In this document: piece by piece, positions 33,921 to 42,795 of the stretch | Position numbering within the stretch: the first letter of the stretch is position 1 | Layout of the letters: the number at the start of each line of letters is the position of its first letter | Origin: ZC4RG30 sp040508085 | GTDB taxonomy: Bacteria; Pseudomonadota; Gammaproteobacteria; Steroidobacterales; Steroidobacteraceae | Assembly: GCA_040508085.1 (NCBI GenBank) | Contig: JBEVNO010000058.1 | Span: 3,278-67,277 of the forward strand | Length of the DNA stretch: 64,000 nucleotides | Direction of reading: 5' to 3' | Translations under genes and position numbers: made by a program | The notes under the pieces: model-generated | The model's database searches: none | Told to the model about the DNA's origin: nothing | Seen by the model: only the letters and a program-made list of their open reading frames with translations

Positions 33921-36041
33921 ATGTCACGCACCTCCCTCGCATCCCTTTTTTGTTTCCTGTTTTTTCTCCAGTGTCCGCTGGCACGTCCGGCTGCGCCCGC
34001 ATCTGGAGCAACTGACGAAATCCTCTGGGATCGCTACGGCGTCCCGCATATCTACGGCCACGATGTTCCCGCCGTGTTCTACGGCTACGGCTGGGCGCAG
34101 GCGCAGAGCCACGCCAACCGCATCCTGCGCCTGTACGGCGAAGCCCGCGGCCGCGGCGCCGAATACTGGGGAGCCGAATACGAAGAGACCACGCTGTGGT
34201 TGCTGACCAATGGCGTGCCCGCACGGGCGCGGGAATGGTACCGGCTGCAGAAGCCGCAGTTCCGCGGCTATCTTGACGCCTTCGCGCAGGGCATCAATGA
34301 CTATGCCCGCGCGCATCCGGAAGCCATCGACGCTGCAGCGCGCCGCGTGTTGCCGGTCAGCGGCATCGATGTGGTGGCACACGCGCACCGGCTGATGAAT
34401 TTCATCTATGTGGCGTCCCCCGGCCGCGCGCTGGGGGAGGGTGATCCGCCGGATGTCGCCGACCAGGGTTCCAATGCCTGGGCCGTGATGCCGAAGAAGA
34501 CGGCCAACGGCCACACGCTGCTGCTGCAGAACCCGCACCTGAGCTGGAGCACCGACTACTTCATCTATTACGAAGCGCATCTGGTCGCGCCGGAGTTCGA
34601 GCTGTATGGCGCCACGCAGATCGGCCTGCCGGTGGTGCGCTTCGCATTCAACCAGCGCATGGGCATCACCAACACGGTGAACAGCATGCTCGGTGCCACC
34701 ACTTACAGGATCACCTTGCAGGATGGGGGGTATCTGTACGACGGCCGCGTGCGACAGTTCCAGAAGCAGCGGCTCACCTATCGCGTGCGCATGCCCGACG
34801 GCACCATGGCCAGTAAGGCGCTCGAGATACGCAGCACCGTTCACGGGCCGGTCTTCGAACGCAAGGATGGCACCACGGTGGCTGTGCGCGTGGCGGGGCT
34901 CGATCGCCCCGGCATGCTGCAGCAGTACCACGACATGGTCACCGCCTCGAGCTTCGATCAGTACAGCGCTGCGCTGCGCCGGCTGCAGGTGCCCACCTTC
35001 AACATCCTCTATGCCGATCGCGAGGGGCATATCGACTACAGCTACAACGGCATGTCGCCGCGTCGCAGCGAAGGCGACATGGCGTTCTGGCAGGGTTTGG
35101 TGCCGGGCGACAGCTCGCGCTACCTGTGGAAGGAGATACATCCCTTCGAAGACCTGCCGCGGGTCACCGATCCACCAGGCGGTTTCGTGCAGAACACCAA
35201 TGATCCGCCCTGGGTGGCAAGCTGGCCCGCCACGCTGCAGCAGCAGAACTATCCGCTGTACATGGCGCCGCGCTCGGCCGAATCCCTGCGGGCGCAGAGC
35301 TCCGTGAAACTGATGTCCGAACACGATGCGCTCACTCTCGACAGCTTCCGTGATCTCAAGCTCGACGCCTATGCGCTGATGGCCGATCGCGTGCTGCCAG
35401 ACCTGCTGCCCGCCGCGCGCGCCGCTGCGGATCCGGAAGTGCGCGCCGCGGCCGAGCTGCTGGCGCAGTGGGATCGGCGCTTCACCGCCAGCAGCCGTGG
35501 CGCCTTGCTGTTCGAGGAATGGGCGCGGCTGTTCGCCGGCAACAGTTTCTCCGGCCAGTCGAATTACACGACGCCGTGGTCTGCCAGTGAGCCCATCAGC
35601 ACGCCGCGCGGCATCAGGGATCCGGCTGCCGCAGTGGACATGCTGCGCCAGGCCATCACCGCCACGCGGCAGAAATACGGCATGGTGGACCGCAGCTTCG
35701 GCGATGTCTCGCGCTTCCGCCTCGATGGCGTGGACCTGCCCGGCAACGGCGGCTTCGGCAACCTCGGTGCCTTCCGGGTGATCACCTGGTCCGATCCGGA
35801 CGCCAACGGCATCCGCGTCCCCGAACACGGCGAGACCTGGATGGCGATGATCGAGTTCTCCACCCCCGTGAAGGCCTACGGCCTGATGAGCTATGGCAAC
35901 TCACGCCAGCCCGGCACCACGCATCACGCCGACCAGCTCGGCCTGTTGTCCCGCAACCAGTTCCGCGAACTCTGGCTGCAACGCCCCCAGATCGAAGCCA
36001 ACCTCGAAGAACGCACCCCCCTCCCCGGCGCCAACCACTGA
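33921..36041 (+). CDS. Penicillin acylase family amidohydrolase, exported
   Basis: A 706-residue Ntn-hydrolase of the penicillin acylase/acyl-homoserine-lactone acylase family. A signal peptide (about 1-24) sends it to the periplasm. The precursor should self-cleave before Ser184 (DQGSNAWAV) to give alpha and beta chains, with Ser184 as the N-terminal nucleophile. The beta chain shows LLLQNPHLSW, the oxyanion region HGPVFE and the conserved Asn in VQNTNDPPW. Such enzymes cleave amide-linked acyl groups from beta-lactams, AHL signals or lipopeptides. The exact acyl group cannot be read from the sequence. An M20 peptidase lies just downstream on the opposite strand. Confidence 0.88.
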   Translation: MSRTSLASLFCFLFFLQCPLARPAAPASGATDEILWDRYGVPHIYGHDVPAVFYGYGWAQAQSHANRILRLYGEARGRGAEYWGAEYEETTLWLLTNGVPARAREWYRLQKPQFRGYLDAFAQGINDYARAHPEAIDAAARRVLPVSGIDVVAHAHRLMNFIYVASPGRALGEGDPPDVADQGSNAWAVMPKKTANGHTLLLQNPHLSWSTDYFIYYEAHLVAPEFELYGATQIGLPVVRFAFNQRMGITNTVNSMLGATTYRITLQDGGYLYDGRVRQFQKQRLTYRVRMPDGTMASKALEIRSTVHGPVFERKDGTTVAVRVAGLDRPGMLQQYHDMVTASSFDQYSAALRRLQVPTFNILYADREGHIDYSYNGMSPRRSEGDMAFWQGLVPGDSSRYLWKEIHPFEDLPRVTDPPGGFVQNTNDPPWVASWPATLQQQNYPLYMAPRSAESLRAQSSVKLMSEHDALTLDSFRDLKLDAYALMADRVLPDLLPAARAAADPEVRAAAELLAQWDRRFTASSRGALLFEEWARLFAGNSFSGQSNYTTPWSASEPISTPRGIRDPAAAVDMLRQAITATRQKYGMVDRSFGDVSRFRLDGVDLPGNGGFGNLGAFRVITWSDPDANGIRVPEHGETWMAMIEFSTPVKAYGLMSYGNSRQPGTTHHADQLGLLSRNQFRELWLQRPQIEANLEERTPLPGANH

Positions 36042-36056
36042 CCCCATCTGCCCGCG

Positions 36057-37445
36057 TCAGCGGGCAAGGTCGCGCAGGAGGCTCTCCCAATGCGTTACTG
36101 CGGGCTCGATGGCGGCCACCGGGACGCGCTCGTTGAGCCCATGCGCGAAGTCATCGGCACTGCGCATGAAAACGCCGGACACCCCGTAGGTCGGAATGCC
36201 TGCTGCACGATAGAACACACCATCGGTGGCTCCCGTCGACATCGACGGCACCACCGCAAGCCCGGGATAGCGCGCATGCACCGCCTTCTCCACGGCCTTG
36301 ATCAGCTCCGGCCGCAGCGGCGAGGCGGGGCTTTCGCGCGTCAGCGCGGCATCGTATTCAATGCTCACGCCCGGGTCCGCAATCGCGCCCACCAGCAGCT
36401 GCTTCACGCTCGCTGCCGGCACGCCAGGAAAGATGCGGCAATTCACATTGGCGGTGGCGCGCTGCGGCAGCGCATTGGGCGCATGGCCGCCGCCGATCAA
36501 CGTCGCCACACAAGTGGTGCGCAGCTGCGCATTGTGCTCCGGATACCGGCTCAGTATCTCGATCGCCTGCTGGTCATCCGGATTCGCGACATAGCGCCGC
36601 ATGGCGTCCCCGGCCTCGCCGTCAATCTTCGGCGCCGTGGCGCGGAAGAAGCTCCGTGTCAGTTCGCTCTTCTCGACAGGAAAGCGCAGCGCCGCCACCT
36701 TGTCGAGCGCACGTGACAACCGGTAGATCGCATTGCCCGGCGTGGGCCGGCTCGAATGGCCGCCCGCATCCGTCACCGTCAGCGTGAAATCCGAATACGT
36801 CTTCTCGCCGGCCTGGATGCCATAGCCCAGCGCGCTGGCACCATCCTCCGCCAGCTCGCCACCGCCCGCATCGCCATTGAGCGCGAACTCGGCGTTCTTC
36901 AGCTGCGTCACCAGGTGCGCGGCAGAATTGCCGCTGGTCTCCTCGTCGCCGCTCAATGCCAGCAGTACATCGCGCCCCGGCTTCCAGCCCGCGCGCTTCA
37001 ACCGTGCCAGCGCTGCCACCTGCGCCGTCACGTCGAACTTGTTGTCCAGCACGCCGCGCCCGAACACATAGCCCTGTTCCACCACGGCGGTGAAGGGATC
37101 ACGCGTCCAATCCTCGCGCCGCGCATCCACCACATCCATGTGCCCGATCAGCAGGATGGGCTGGCGCGCGGCATCGCGGCCGGCATAGCGCGCCGTCAAA
37201 GTGGCAGTGGCCGCATCGCCCTCACCAAAGGCTTCAACGCGCACATCGCCCGGCGCAAAGCCCGCCTCCACCAGCACGCTGCGCAGATACTCGGCATAGG
37301 CGGGCACCTGGCCACTGCCTGGCAGAGTGCGGAACGACACGCCCTTCTGCAGGATCTCGAGCGCCGTCGGCTGCGCGCCGCAGGCGAGGCCCGCGCCGAA
37401 CAAACCGGCCACCAGATAACCACTTGCCATCCACAACCGTTTCAT
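36057..37445 (-). CDS. M20 family metallopeptidase, exported
   Basis: A 462-residue zinc peptidase of the M20/M25/M40 clan. A signal peptide covers about 1-23. Metal and catalytic residues are present: His102 and Asp104 in LIGHMDVVD, Asp135 in GVLDNKFD, and the Glu168-Glu169 pair in GDEETSGN. The later GGHSSRPTPGNA stretch belongs to the dimerisation domain. The start is the ATG at 37445, where the signal peptide begins; the longer frame upstream crosses the symporter promoter. It is convergent with the acylase gene and divergent from the symporter gene, so peptide or acyl-amino-acid breakdown followed by uptake is plausible. Confidence 0.85.
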   Translation of the reverse strand: MKRLWMASGYLVAGLFGAGLACGAQPTALEILQKGVSFRTLPGSGQVPAYAEYLRSVLVEAGFAPGDVRVEAFGEGDAATATLTARYAGRDAARQPILLIGHMDVVDARREDWTRDPFTAVVEQGYVFGRGVLDNKFDVTAQVAALARLKRAGWKPGRDVLLALSGDEETSGNSAAHLVTQLKNAEFALNGDAGGGELAEDGASALGYGIQAGEKTYSDFTLTVTDAGGHSSRPTPGNAIYRLSRALDKVAALRFPVEKSELTRSFFRATAPKIDGEAGDAMRRYVANPDDQQAIEILSRYPEHNAQLRTTCVATLIGGGHAPNALPQRATANVNCRIFPGVPAASVKQLLVGAIADPGVSIEYDAALTRESPASPLRPELIKAVEKAVHARYPGLAVVPSMSTGATDGVFYRAAGIPTYGVSGVFMRSADDFAHGLNERVPVAAIEPAVTHWESLLRDLAR

Positions 37446-37501
37446 CGCGCACCTCACGACAACGAAGTCCACAACTTGCCGCTTCCGCCGACGCGCCGCA
37501 A

Positions 37502-37514
37502 GTTCGCCTATAGT
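37502..37514 (+). promoter_or_regulatory. GTTCGCCTATAGT element before the symporter gene
   Basis: An exact 13-bp repeat of the element at 33901-33913, again placed 7 bp before a start codon (ATG at 37522). The TATAGT core looks like a -10 hexamer. Confidence 0.4.
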
Positions 37515-37521
37515 GCGGTGC

Positions 37522-38766
37522 ATGTCGCATCCCGTGACACTGCTGCTCGCGCTGGTCGCCGGTTTCGCCGGTGGGCTCATCCTGCGCGCCACCGGCAACG
37601 CCGCGATTGCCGAAGCCGCAAACTACGTGGTGCTGGTGGGCGAAATCTGGCTGCGCGCGCTGCAGATGACCGCCATCCCGCTGCTCACCGCGCTGCTGAT
37701 CACCGGCATCGCCGGCGCCGGCGACGTGGTGGCCAGCGGCCGCACCGCGGCACGCAGCCTGGCCCTGATCATCGCCACCGTGGTGGGCATGACAGTGCTC
37801 GGTGTCGCGGTGATCTACGGTTTCCTCCAGATCTGGCCGGTGGCTCCCGCCGCGCGCGAGGCGCTGATCGCCGGCGTCAGCGCCATGGGCGCGGGCACGC
37901 CCACCGAGCCGCCGCCGCCGCTGCGCGAATGGCTGATCAATGTCATCCCCACCAACCCCTTCGCCGCCACCGCACAGGGCGCCATCCTGTCGATGGTGGT
38001 CTTCGTGATGCTGTTTGCGCTGGCCATCACGCGGCTGCCGCCGGAGCGCCGCGCGCCGCTGCTGTCCTTCTTCGATTCGATGATGCAGGCCATGATGGTG
38101 ATGGTCAGCTGGGTGCTGCGGTTCGCACCGGTAGGCGCCTTCACGCTGGCGCTGGGCGTCGGCCTGCACGGCGGCGCGGGCGCGGCCGGCGCCATCGTTC
38201 AATACGTGCTGCTCGAGGTGGTTACCGGCACCGCCATCGTGCTCGCCATCTACCCGATGGCAGCCATCATGGCGCGCATTTCGCCGCTGCGCTTCGCGCG
38301 CGCCGTGGCACCGGTGCAGGTGGTGGCCGCCAGCACCCAGTCCTCGCTGGCCTCATTGCCTGCCATGTTGAGCGCGGCGCAAGGTCCACTGGGCGTACCG
38401 CCCCGCGTTGCCGGCGTGACGCTGCCCATTGCGGTATCCATCTTCAAGGTCACCAGCGCCGCCATGAACCTGGCGGTGGTGCTGTTCAGCGCGCATGTGC
38501 TGGGCATACCCGTCACCCCGGGCACGCTGGCAGCGGGTTTCATCGTGGCCTGCCTGGTCAGTTTCGGCGTCGCCGGCCTGCCGGGTGCCTCGTCGTTCTT
38601 CGCCAGCGTGGTGCCCATCTGCCTCGCCATGGGGGTGCCCACCACGCTGCTGGCACTGCTGATAGCCGTCGAGGTCATACCCGACCTGTTTCGCACGGTG
38701 GGCAATGTGACCGCGGACGTGGCAGTCACCAAGATCGTTGAACGCCGCTACAGTGACAGCGTGTGA
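37522..38766 (+). CDS. Dicarboxylate/amino acid:cation symporter (DAACS family)
   Basis: A 414-residue membrane transporter of the DAACS (GltP/DctA) family with about eight membrane helices and two re-entrant loops. The serine-rich hairpin motif appears as AASTQSSLASLPAM, and the helix 7 region as SIFKVTSAAMNLAVVLF. The second hairpin is GLPGASSFFASVVPI. These transporters import dicarboxylates or acidic amino acids with sodium or protons. The helix 7 NMDGT-type motif is replaced by NLAVVLF, so substrate prediction is unsafe. The ATG at 37522 follows the conserved 13-bp element; an in-frame GTG nine bases earlier is less likely. Confidence 0.88.
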   Translation: MSHPVTLLLALVAGFAGGLILRATGNAAIAEAANYVVLVGEIWLRALQMTAIPLLTALLITGIAGAGDVVASGRTAARSLALIIATVVGMTVLGVAVIYGFLQIWPVAPAAREALIAGVSAMGAGTPTEPPPPLREWLINVIPTNPFAATAQGAILSMVVFVMLFALAITRLPPERRAPLLSFFDSMMQAMMVMVSWVLRFAPVGAFTLALGVGLHGGAGAAGAIVQYVLLEVVTGTAIVLAIYPMAAIMARISPLRFARAVAPVQVVAASTQSSLASLPAMLSAAQGPLGVPPRVAGVTLPIAVSIFKVTSAAMNLAVVLFSAHVLGIPVTPGTLAAGFIVACLVSFGVAGLPGASSFFASVVPICLAMGVPTTLLALLIAVEVIPDLFRTVGNVTADVAVTKIVERRYSDSV

Positions 38767-38843
38767 CCGGCATAGGTTAGAGTGCAGGCGCCGGATCGCA
38801 TGCGCCGGAAGTGTCGATAATAAAAATTGAGCAGGAGAAGACC

Positions 38844-40082
38844 ATGCTGGGCCTCGCCAGGATGGCTACCCGAAATGCCCTGATCGCGCTGCTGGCCGTC
38901 GGCCTCGCGCCTGGTCTGAACATCCCCGCCCGCGCGAAGGAAGCGCCGCTCAACTGGCTCGCCACCTGGCAGGCCAGCCCGGAACCTGCGCGTGCGCCCA
39001 ACCTGACACTGAACAACCAGACCATCCGTCAGGTGCTGAAGATCAGCCTCGGTGGCAACCAGCTGCGCGTACGCCTCAGCAACGAATTCGGTGATGCGCC
39101 GCTGCGCATCGGCGCCGCGCATGTCGCGCTGGCCGGGGAGAAGGGCTCCATCCTGGTGGGCAGCGATCGCACGCTGACCTTCGGTGGCAATGGCGAGGTC
39201 ATCATCCCGGCGCGCACCTTCGTGCTGTCCGATGCAGTGGATCTGAAAGTCGCGCCGCAGGCGCAGCTGGCCGTCAGCCTCTACGTGCCCGGCAACGAGC
39301 GCGCGCTCACCGAACACTTTTTCGCCATGCAGGAAGCCTGGGTGCTGCCGAAGGACATGACTGCCGCCACCACCTTCGAAGGCGCGCGCGCCGTCACCAA
39401 GCGCGCCATCCTGAGCGGGGTGGATGTGGTCGCCACGGCACGGCGTCCCAAGGTAGTGGTCGCCATCGGGGATTCCACCACCGGTGGTTTCGGGTCCACG
39501 TTGAACGCCAACCAGCGCTGGACCGATTACCTCGCCCAGCGCATGGTCGAGAAGAAGCAGAACATAGCAGTGGTCAACGCCGGCATCGGCGGCAACCGCC
39601 TGCTGCACGATTTCATCGGGCCCAATGTGCTGTCGCGCTTCGATCGCGATGTGCTGTCGCAATCCGGTGTCACGCACGCCATCCTGCTGATCGGCATCAA
39701 CGATTTCGGCCTGCCCGGTGGCCGCAAGCTGCCCGCCGAGGAAGTCACGGTGGAGCAGGTGGTGGCCGGCATCCGCCAGCTCATCACCCGCGCCCACCAG
39801 CGCAATGTGAAACTCATCGGCGCCACGCTGCTGCCCTTCGGCCCGCTGGCCGAGCGCCCCGGCTACTACAGCGAAGCCTCCGCGGCCAAGCGCGAAGCAC
39901 TGAACCAGTGGATCCGCGAAAGCAGGGAATTCGACGGCGTGATCGATTTCGATCTGGCAGTGCGCGACCCCGCCAGCGCCAAGGATCTGCGCCCCGACTT
40001 CGACAGCGGCGACCACATGCATCCGAATGACTGGGGCTACAAGGCCATGGCCTGGGCCGTCGACCTGAAGCTCTTCAACTAG
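38844..40082 (+). CDS. Exported SGNH/GDSL hydrolase
   Basis: A 412-residue esterase-type hydrolase with a signal peptide (about 1-32). After a beta-rich N-terminal region comes the SGNH domain with block I GDST (catalytic Ser211), block II NAGIGGN, block III GINDF and block V DHMHPND carrying the Asp and His. This two-domain layout is seen in secreted acetyl esterases and lipases acting on carbohydrates or lipids. The ATG at 38844 has an AGGAGAAG ribosome binding site; an earlier in-frame start at 38811 lacks one. No substrate can be assigned. Confidence 0.87.
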   Translation: MLGLARMATRNALIALLAVGLAPGLNIPARAKEAPLNWLATWQASPEPARAPNLTLNNQTIRQVLKISLGGNQLRVRLSNEFGDAPLRIGAAHVALAGEKGSILVGSDRTLTFGGNGEVIIPARTFVLSDAVDLKVAPQAQLAVSLYVPGNERALTEHFFAMQEAWVLPKDMTAATTFEGARAVTKRAILSGVDVVATARRPKVVVAIGDSTTGGFGSTLNANQRWTDYLAQRMVEKKQNIAVVNAGIGGNRLLHDFIGPNVLSRFDRDVLSQSGVTHAILLIGINDFGLPGGRKLPAEEVTVEQVVAGIRQLITRAHQRNVKLIGATLLPFGPLAERPGYYSEASAAKREALNQWIRESREFDGVIDFDLAVRDPASAKDLRPDFDSGDHMHPNDWGYKAMAWAVDLKLFN

Positions 40083-40121
40083 CCGCGGGCGCCTGCGCCA
40101 GCAGGCAGGCCAGCAAGACGG

Positions 40122-40907
40122 CTAGTAAGGCAGGTTGGTGTTCGCAGCCGGCCTGGGTTTGGGCTTCGGCTTGGGCTTCTCTTCCAGCGGCGCGGCGGGC
40201 GATGCCGCAGCCGGCACGGGCAGCGCAGCAGGCGGTGCCGCCGCCACACCGGCAGTGGCTTCAGCCGGCACCGCCGCATCAGCCGCGGGCAGCACGGCTT
40301 CTTCCACCACCGCCACCGCATCCGCGGCGCGCAGTGTTGCATCGGTCCTGCTGACCTGCCGCGTCACCACGACTCCCGCGATCACCGCCACGCTCGCGGC
40401 CATCACCGCCATGCCGGCGCGCCTGCGCCGCACGACCACGGCCTTCTTCATGGCAGGATCGGCCAGCACCGGCTTGCCCAGCACGATGGTATCGGTGTGC
40501 GAGCGGTCATCGGCCAGCGCCGCCGTGAGCCGCGAACCCAGGTGGCCCATGGCCTGTTCCCAATCGGAGAACAGGTCGATCCACTGGCGCGTGGCGAACT
40601 CATAGGCGAAGGCATCGCTCGGGGTCACGTTCTCCACCCGCAGCGGCACCACCATCAGCTTCTGCTGGCTGGCCAGCGCCAGTTCCTTGGTCATCTCGTC
40701 GGAGCGGTTGGAGTTGGCAGTGAACACCAGCAGCAGCACCTTGGCACCGCGGATGGCGCGGACGATGGAGCTCTGGAAGTTCTCGCCCGGCAGGATGTCG
40801 CGCGTGGCGATCCAGCAGGTGAAGCCACGGTTCTCGATGGCCTTGCAGATGGTCGTTGCGATCTTCGCGTCCTGCGAAGCGAAACTGATGAAGATATCGG
40901 CGCTCAT
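40122..40907 (-). CDS. TIR domain protein with a membrane helix and Pro/Lys-rich tail
   Basis: A 261-residue protein. Residues 1 to about 135 are a TIR domain: the opening strand DIFISFASQDAKIA, the BB-loop region GFTCWIATRDILPG and the strand-D motif VLLLVFTANSNRSDEMTKEL. Glu75 in TKELALA is at the position of the catalytic glutamate of NAD-cleaving TIR domains. A basic stretch and a hydrophobic helix (about 180-197) follow, then an Ala/Pro-rich region ending in KPKPKPKPRP. It should be anchored with the TIR domain in the cytoplasm and the tail outside. The gene is 70 bp downstream of the SLOG-membrane gene on the same strand. The pair recalls Thoeris-type signalling, in which a TIR enzyme makes a nucleotide signal sensed by a SLOG domain. 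Confidence 0.85.
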   Translation of the reverse strand: MSADIFISFASQDAKIATTICKAIENRGFTCWIATRDILPGENFQSSIVRAIRGAKVLLLVFTANSNRSDEMTKELALASQQKLMVVPLRVENVTPSDAFAYEFATRQWIDLFSDWEQAMGHLGSRLTAALADDRSHTDTIVLGKPVLADPAMKKAVVVRRRRAGMAVMAASVAVIAGVVVTRQVSRTDATLRAADAVAVVEEAVLPAADAAVPAEATAGVAAAPPAALPVPAAASPAAPLEEKPKPKPKPRPAANTNLPY

Positions 40908-40977
40908 GAGTCCGTACTTCCGATGGCGCGCCAGCCCGGCGACGCGGATCACGGATACTACCGGGCGGCGGGAGCGG

Positions 40978-42756
40978 CTACCACTTCAATCCCTGGATGG
41001 TCTTGTCCCGCTGGGCCAGCGTCCACTGGGCGTGTTCGGCCAGGCAGGCCTGTCCCAGCGAGCGCAGCACGTCCAGCTTGCCGTCCTCGGTGGGCGCCGC
41101 GCGCAGCTCGCGCAGGGCATGCCCGAACAGCGTGTGCATGTAGCGGTATTGGCGGATCAGCGTGCGGTCCGCGCGTTCACCCAGATAGACCTCGAAGATG
41201 CCGGCATAAACCGTCAGCAGCGCCAGCGACCACAGCAGCACATGGCGCGGGCCTTCGGGCAGCAGGTGATAGCCAGCCAGCGACAGCAATATGTCCAGCA
41301 GGAAGGTCAGCGCCAGCAGCAACCCCATCACCAGCAGCACGCGGTCGATGCGCTCGGAGGCATGCAGGCGGTGGTTGAGTTGTTGGGAGCGCAAACCATA
41401 GTAGTGCAGCTGGCCGCCCTTGCCGGCGGGCGTGTCATCGCCGATCCAGCTGGTGGTGACCTCGGCCATGCCCGCCTGCGAGGGCAGCTGCGGATGCGTG
41501 GCCAGGCGCACGTTCACCGCGCGCATGGCGGCGCGGATCCACTCAAGGTCGGTGTCCTGCTTCTGCAGGAAGCTTTCATGCGCGAAGGCGCCGGCAAAGC
41601 GATGCCGCACGCCGGTGATCTCCCAGTAATAGTCCACGCGCAGCGCCTCGGCCAGCGCGCGGTAATCCAGATACTTGCGATGCCAGCTGCGGCGCTGCGC
41701 GGCAGTGGCATGCACGCGGCCGGCCAGGAAGATGGCCAGCACCGCGCAGATCAGCCCGAGGCCGACCAGACCTTCGGACTGGTGCTTGAAGGCGATCAGC
41801 AGCGTCGCCATCGCAGCCCACAATGAATAGCGCACCTTGATGGCACGCAGGAAATCCTGGCGGAAGGCGCTGCCGAGGTAATCCGCCTGCACGAACAGCT
41901 GGTTCAGCAGCCCAAGTTTGGGCGCTGCAGCGGCGCGCTCGGGTGGCAGCAGCGGCCAGCTGCGCGTGGCGATGCCCTCGCTGGCGGCGCGGGAATCCTC
42001 GTTGAATTCAGCGGTGCGCGTCAGCAGGCGCCGCAGGCCATGCGGCAGCTCGGCCCGGCTGGTCATGTCTTCGGCGCTGTGCCCGCTGAAGCCCGGCACT
42101 TCAAGTTCAGGCACCGGGCCGCTGGTCGCGGCATGCGAGGCGCGCGCGCAGCGGATCTCGAACATCAAGTCGTTGTCGCGGGTGTCGAGCAGCACATCCT
42201 TCTGCAGCGGCGCCTGATCCTGCGTCAGCATCATGCCGCGGCGGCGGAACTCGACCACGCGCGCGGTGCCGGCGCGATGCGCCGTGGGCTTGCCATCCCA
42301 CACCGCCACCAGCAGCGAGCAGCAGCGCGCCATCAGCAACGCGGCACGCTGGTGCTGTCCATCGCGCTGCGGGCCGCTGGTGCCGAGGGACTCCCGCGTC
42401 ACGCCGTCGGGCAGTGGTATCTCCAGCCGCTCGGCCTTCGCCATCACGCGGTCGAACTGCGCGCGGGCCTCCTCGGAAAGCAGGTCCGCGCGGCACACAT
42501 CTTCGGGAAAGCTGAGCATGGCCAGCACATCCAGGCCCATGTCCATGGCGACGTCGGCCACCAGCAGGTCGGCGCCGTCGGCCATGGAACACAGCAGCTG
42601 GATGCGCACACCTGCATGCGCCGCCAGCAACTGCTGCAGCAGCGCGGTGACCGCAAGGCGGATCGCCGGAACCTGCTGTGGCAGCAGGTCGCGATGGCCG
42701 GTGACGCCGACCACGAAAGGAATCTCGTACAAAGGCTGCGCCGCGGCCGGTCCCAT
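40978..42756 (-). CDS. SLOG-domain protein with four predicted membrane helices
   Basis: A 592-residue protein. Residues 14 to about 175 match a SLOG (SMF/DprA-LOG) nucleotide-binding Rossmann domain: GVTGHRD at 17-23, SMADGADLLVADVA at 57-70 and LVAVWDGKPTAH with a following GTARVVEF. A linker precedes two helical hairpins in the membrane (about 308-326 and 330-348, then 472-494 and 505-525), separated by about 120 cytoplasmic residues. SLOG domains in conflict systems sense ADP-ribose-type nucleotides, and membrane modules next to them often act as pore-forming effectors. The ATG at 42756 is preferred: a GTG at 42813 would put an inverted repeat inside the coding region. The TIR gene follows after 70 bp. 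Confidence 0.78.
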   Translation of the reverse strand: MGPAAAQPLYEIPFVVGVTGHRDLLPQQVPAIRLAVTALLQQLLAAHAGVRIQLLCSMADGADLLVADVAMDMGLDVLAMLSFPEDVCRADLLSEEARAQFDRVMAKAERLEIPLPDGVTRESLGTSGPQRDGQHQRAALLMARCCSLLVAVWDGKPTAHRAGTARVVEFRRRGMMLTQDQAPLQKDVLLDTRDNDLMFEIRCARASHAATSGPVPELEVPGFSGHSAEDMTSRAELPHGLRRLLTRTAEFNEDSRAASEGIATRSWPLLPPERAAAAPKLGLLNQLFVQADYLGSAFRQDFLRAIKVRYSLWAAMATLLIAFKHQSEGLVGLGLICAVLAIFLAGRVHATAAQRRSWHRKYLDYRALAEALRVDYYWEITGVRHRFAGAFAHESFLQKQDTDLEWIRAAMRAVNVRLATHPQLPSQAGMAEVTTSWIGDDTPAGKGGQLHYYGLRSQQLNHRLHASERIDRVLLVMGLLLALTFLLDILLSLAGYHLLPEGPRHVLLWSLALLTVYAGIFEVYLGERADRTLIRQYRYMHTLFGHALRELRAAPTEDGKLDVLRSLGQACLAEHAQWTLAQRDKTIQGLKW

Positions 42757-42778
42757 GGAAGTGCCCACTGTAGCCCCT

Positions 42779-42795
42779 AGTGTACTGGTTACACT
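42779..42795. promoter_or_regulatory. Inverted repeat AGTGTA-N5-TACACT upstream of the SLOG-TIR operon
   Basis: AGTGTA at 42779-42784 and TACACT at 42790-42795 are perfect inverted arms around a 5-bp spacer. The repeat lies 23 bp upstream of the preferred SLOG start codon and 87 bp upstream of the PEBP gene on the other strand. It has the size and symmetry of an operator for a dimeric repressor or activator. The regulator is not identified. Confidence 0.45.

Noticed and set aside
33924..35828. Open reading frame of 634 codons opposite the acylase gene
   Set aside because: No known motif, and the plus strand carries a complete Ntn-hydrolase with a signal peptide and a catalytic serine.
40122..42756. 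Calling the TIR-SLOG operon a confirmed Thoeris system
   Set aside because: No Sir2 or macro domain is present and both proteins appear membrane-bound, so only a Thoeris-like relation can be proposed.
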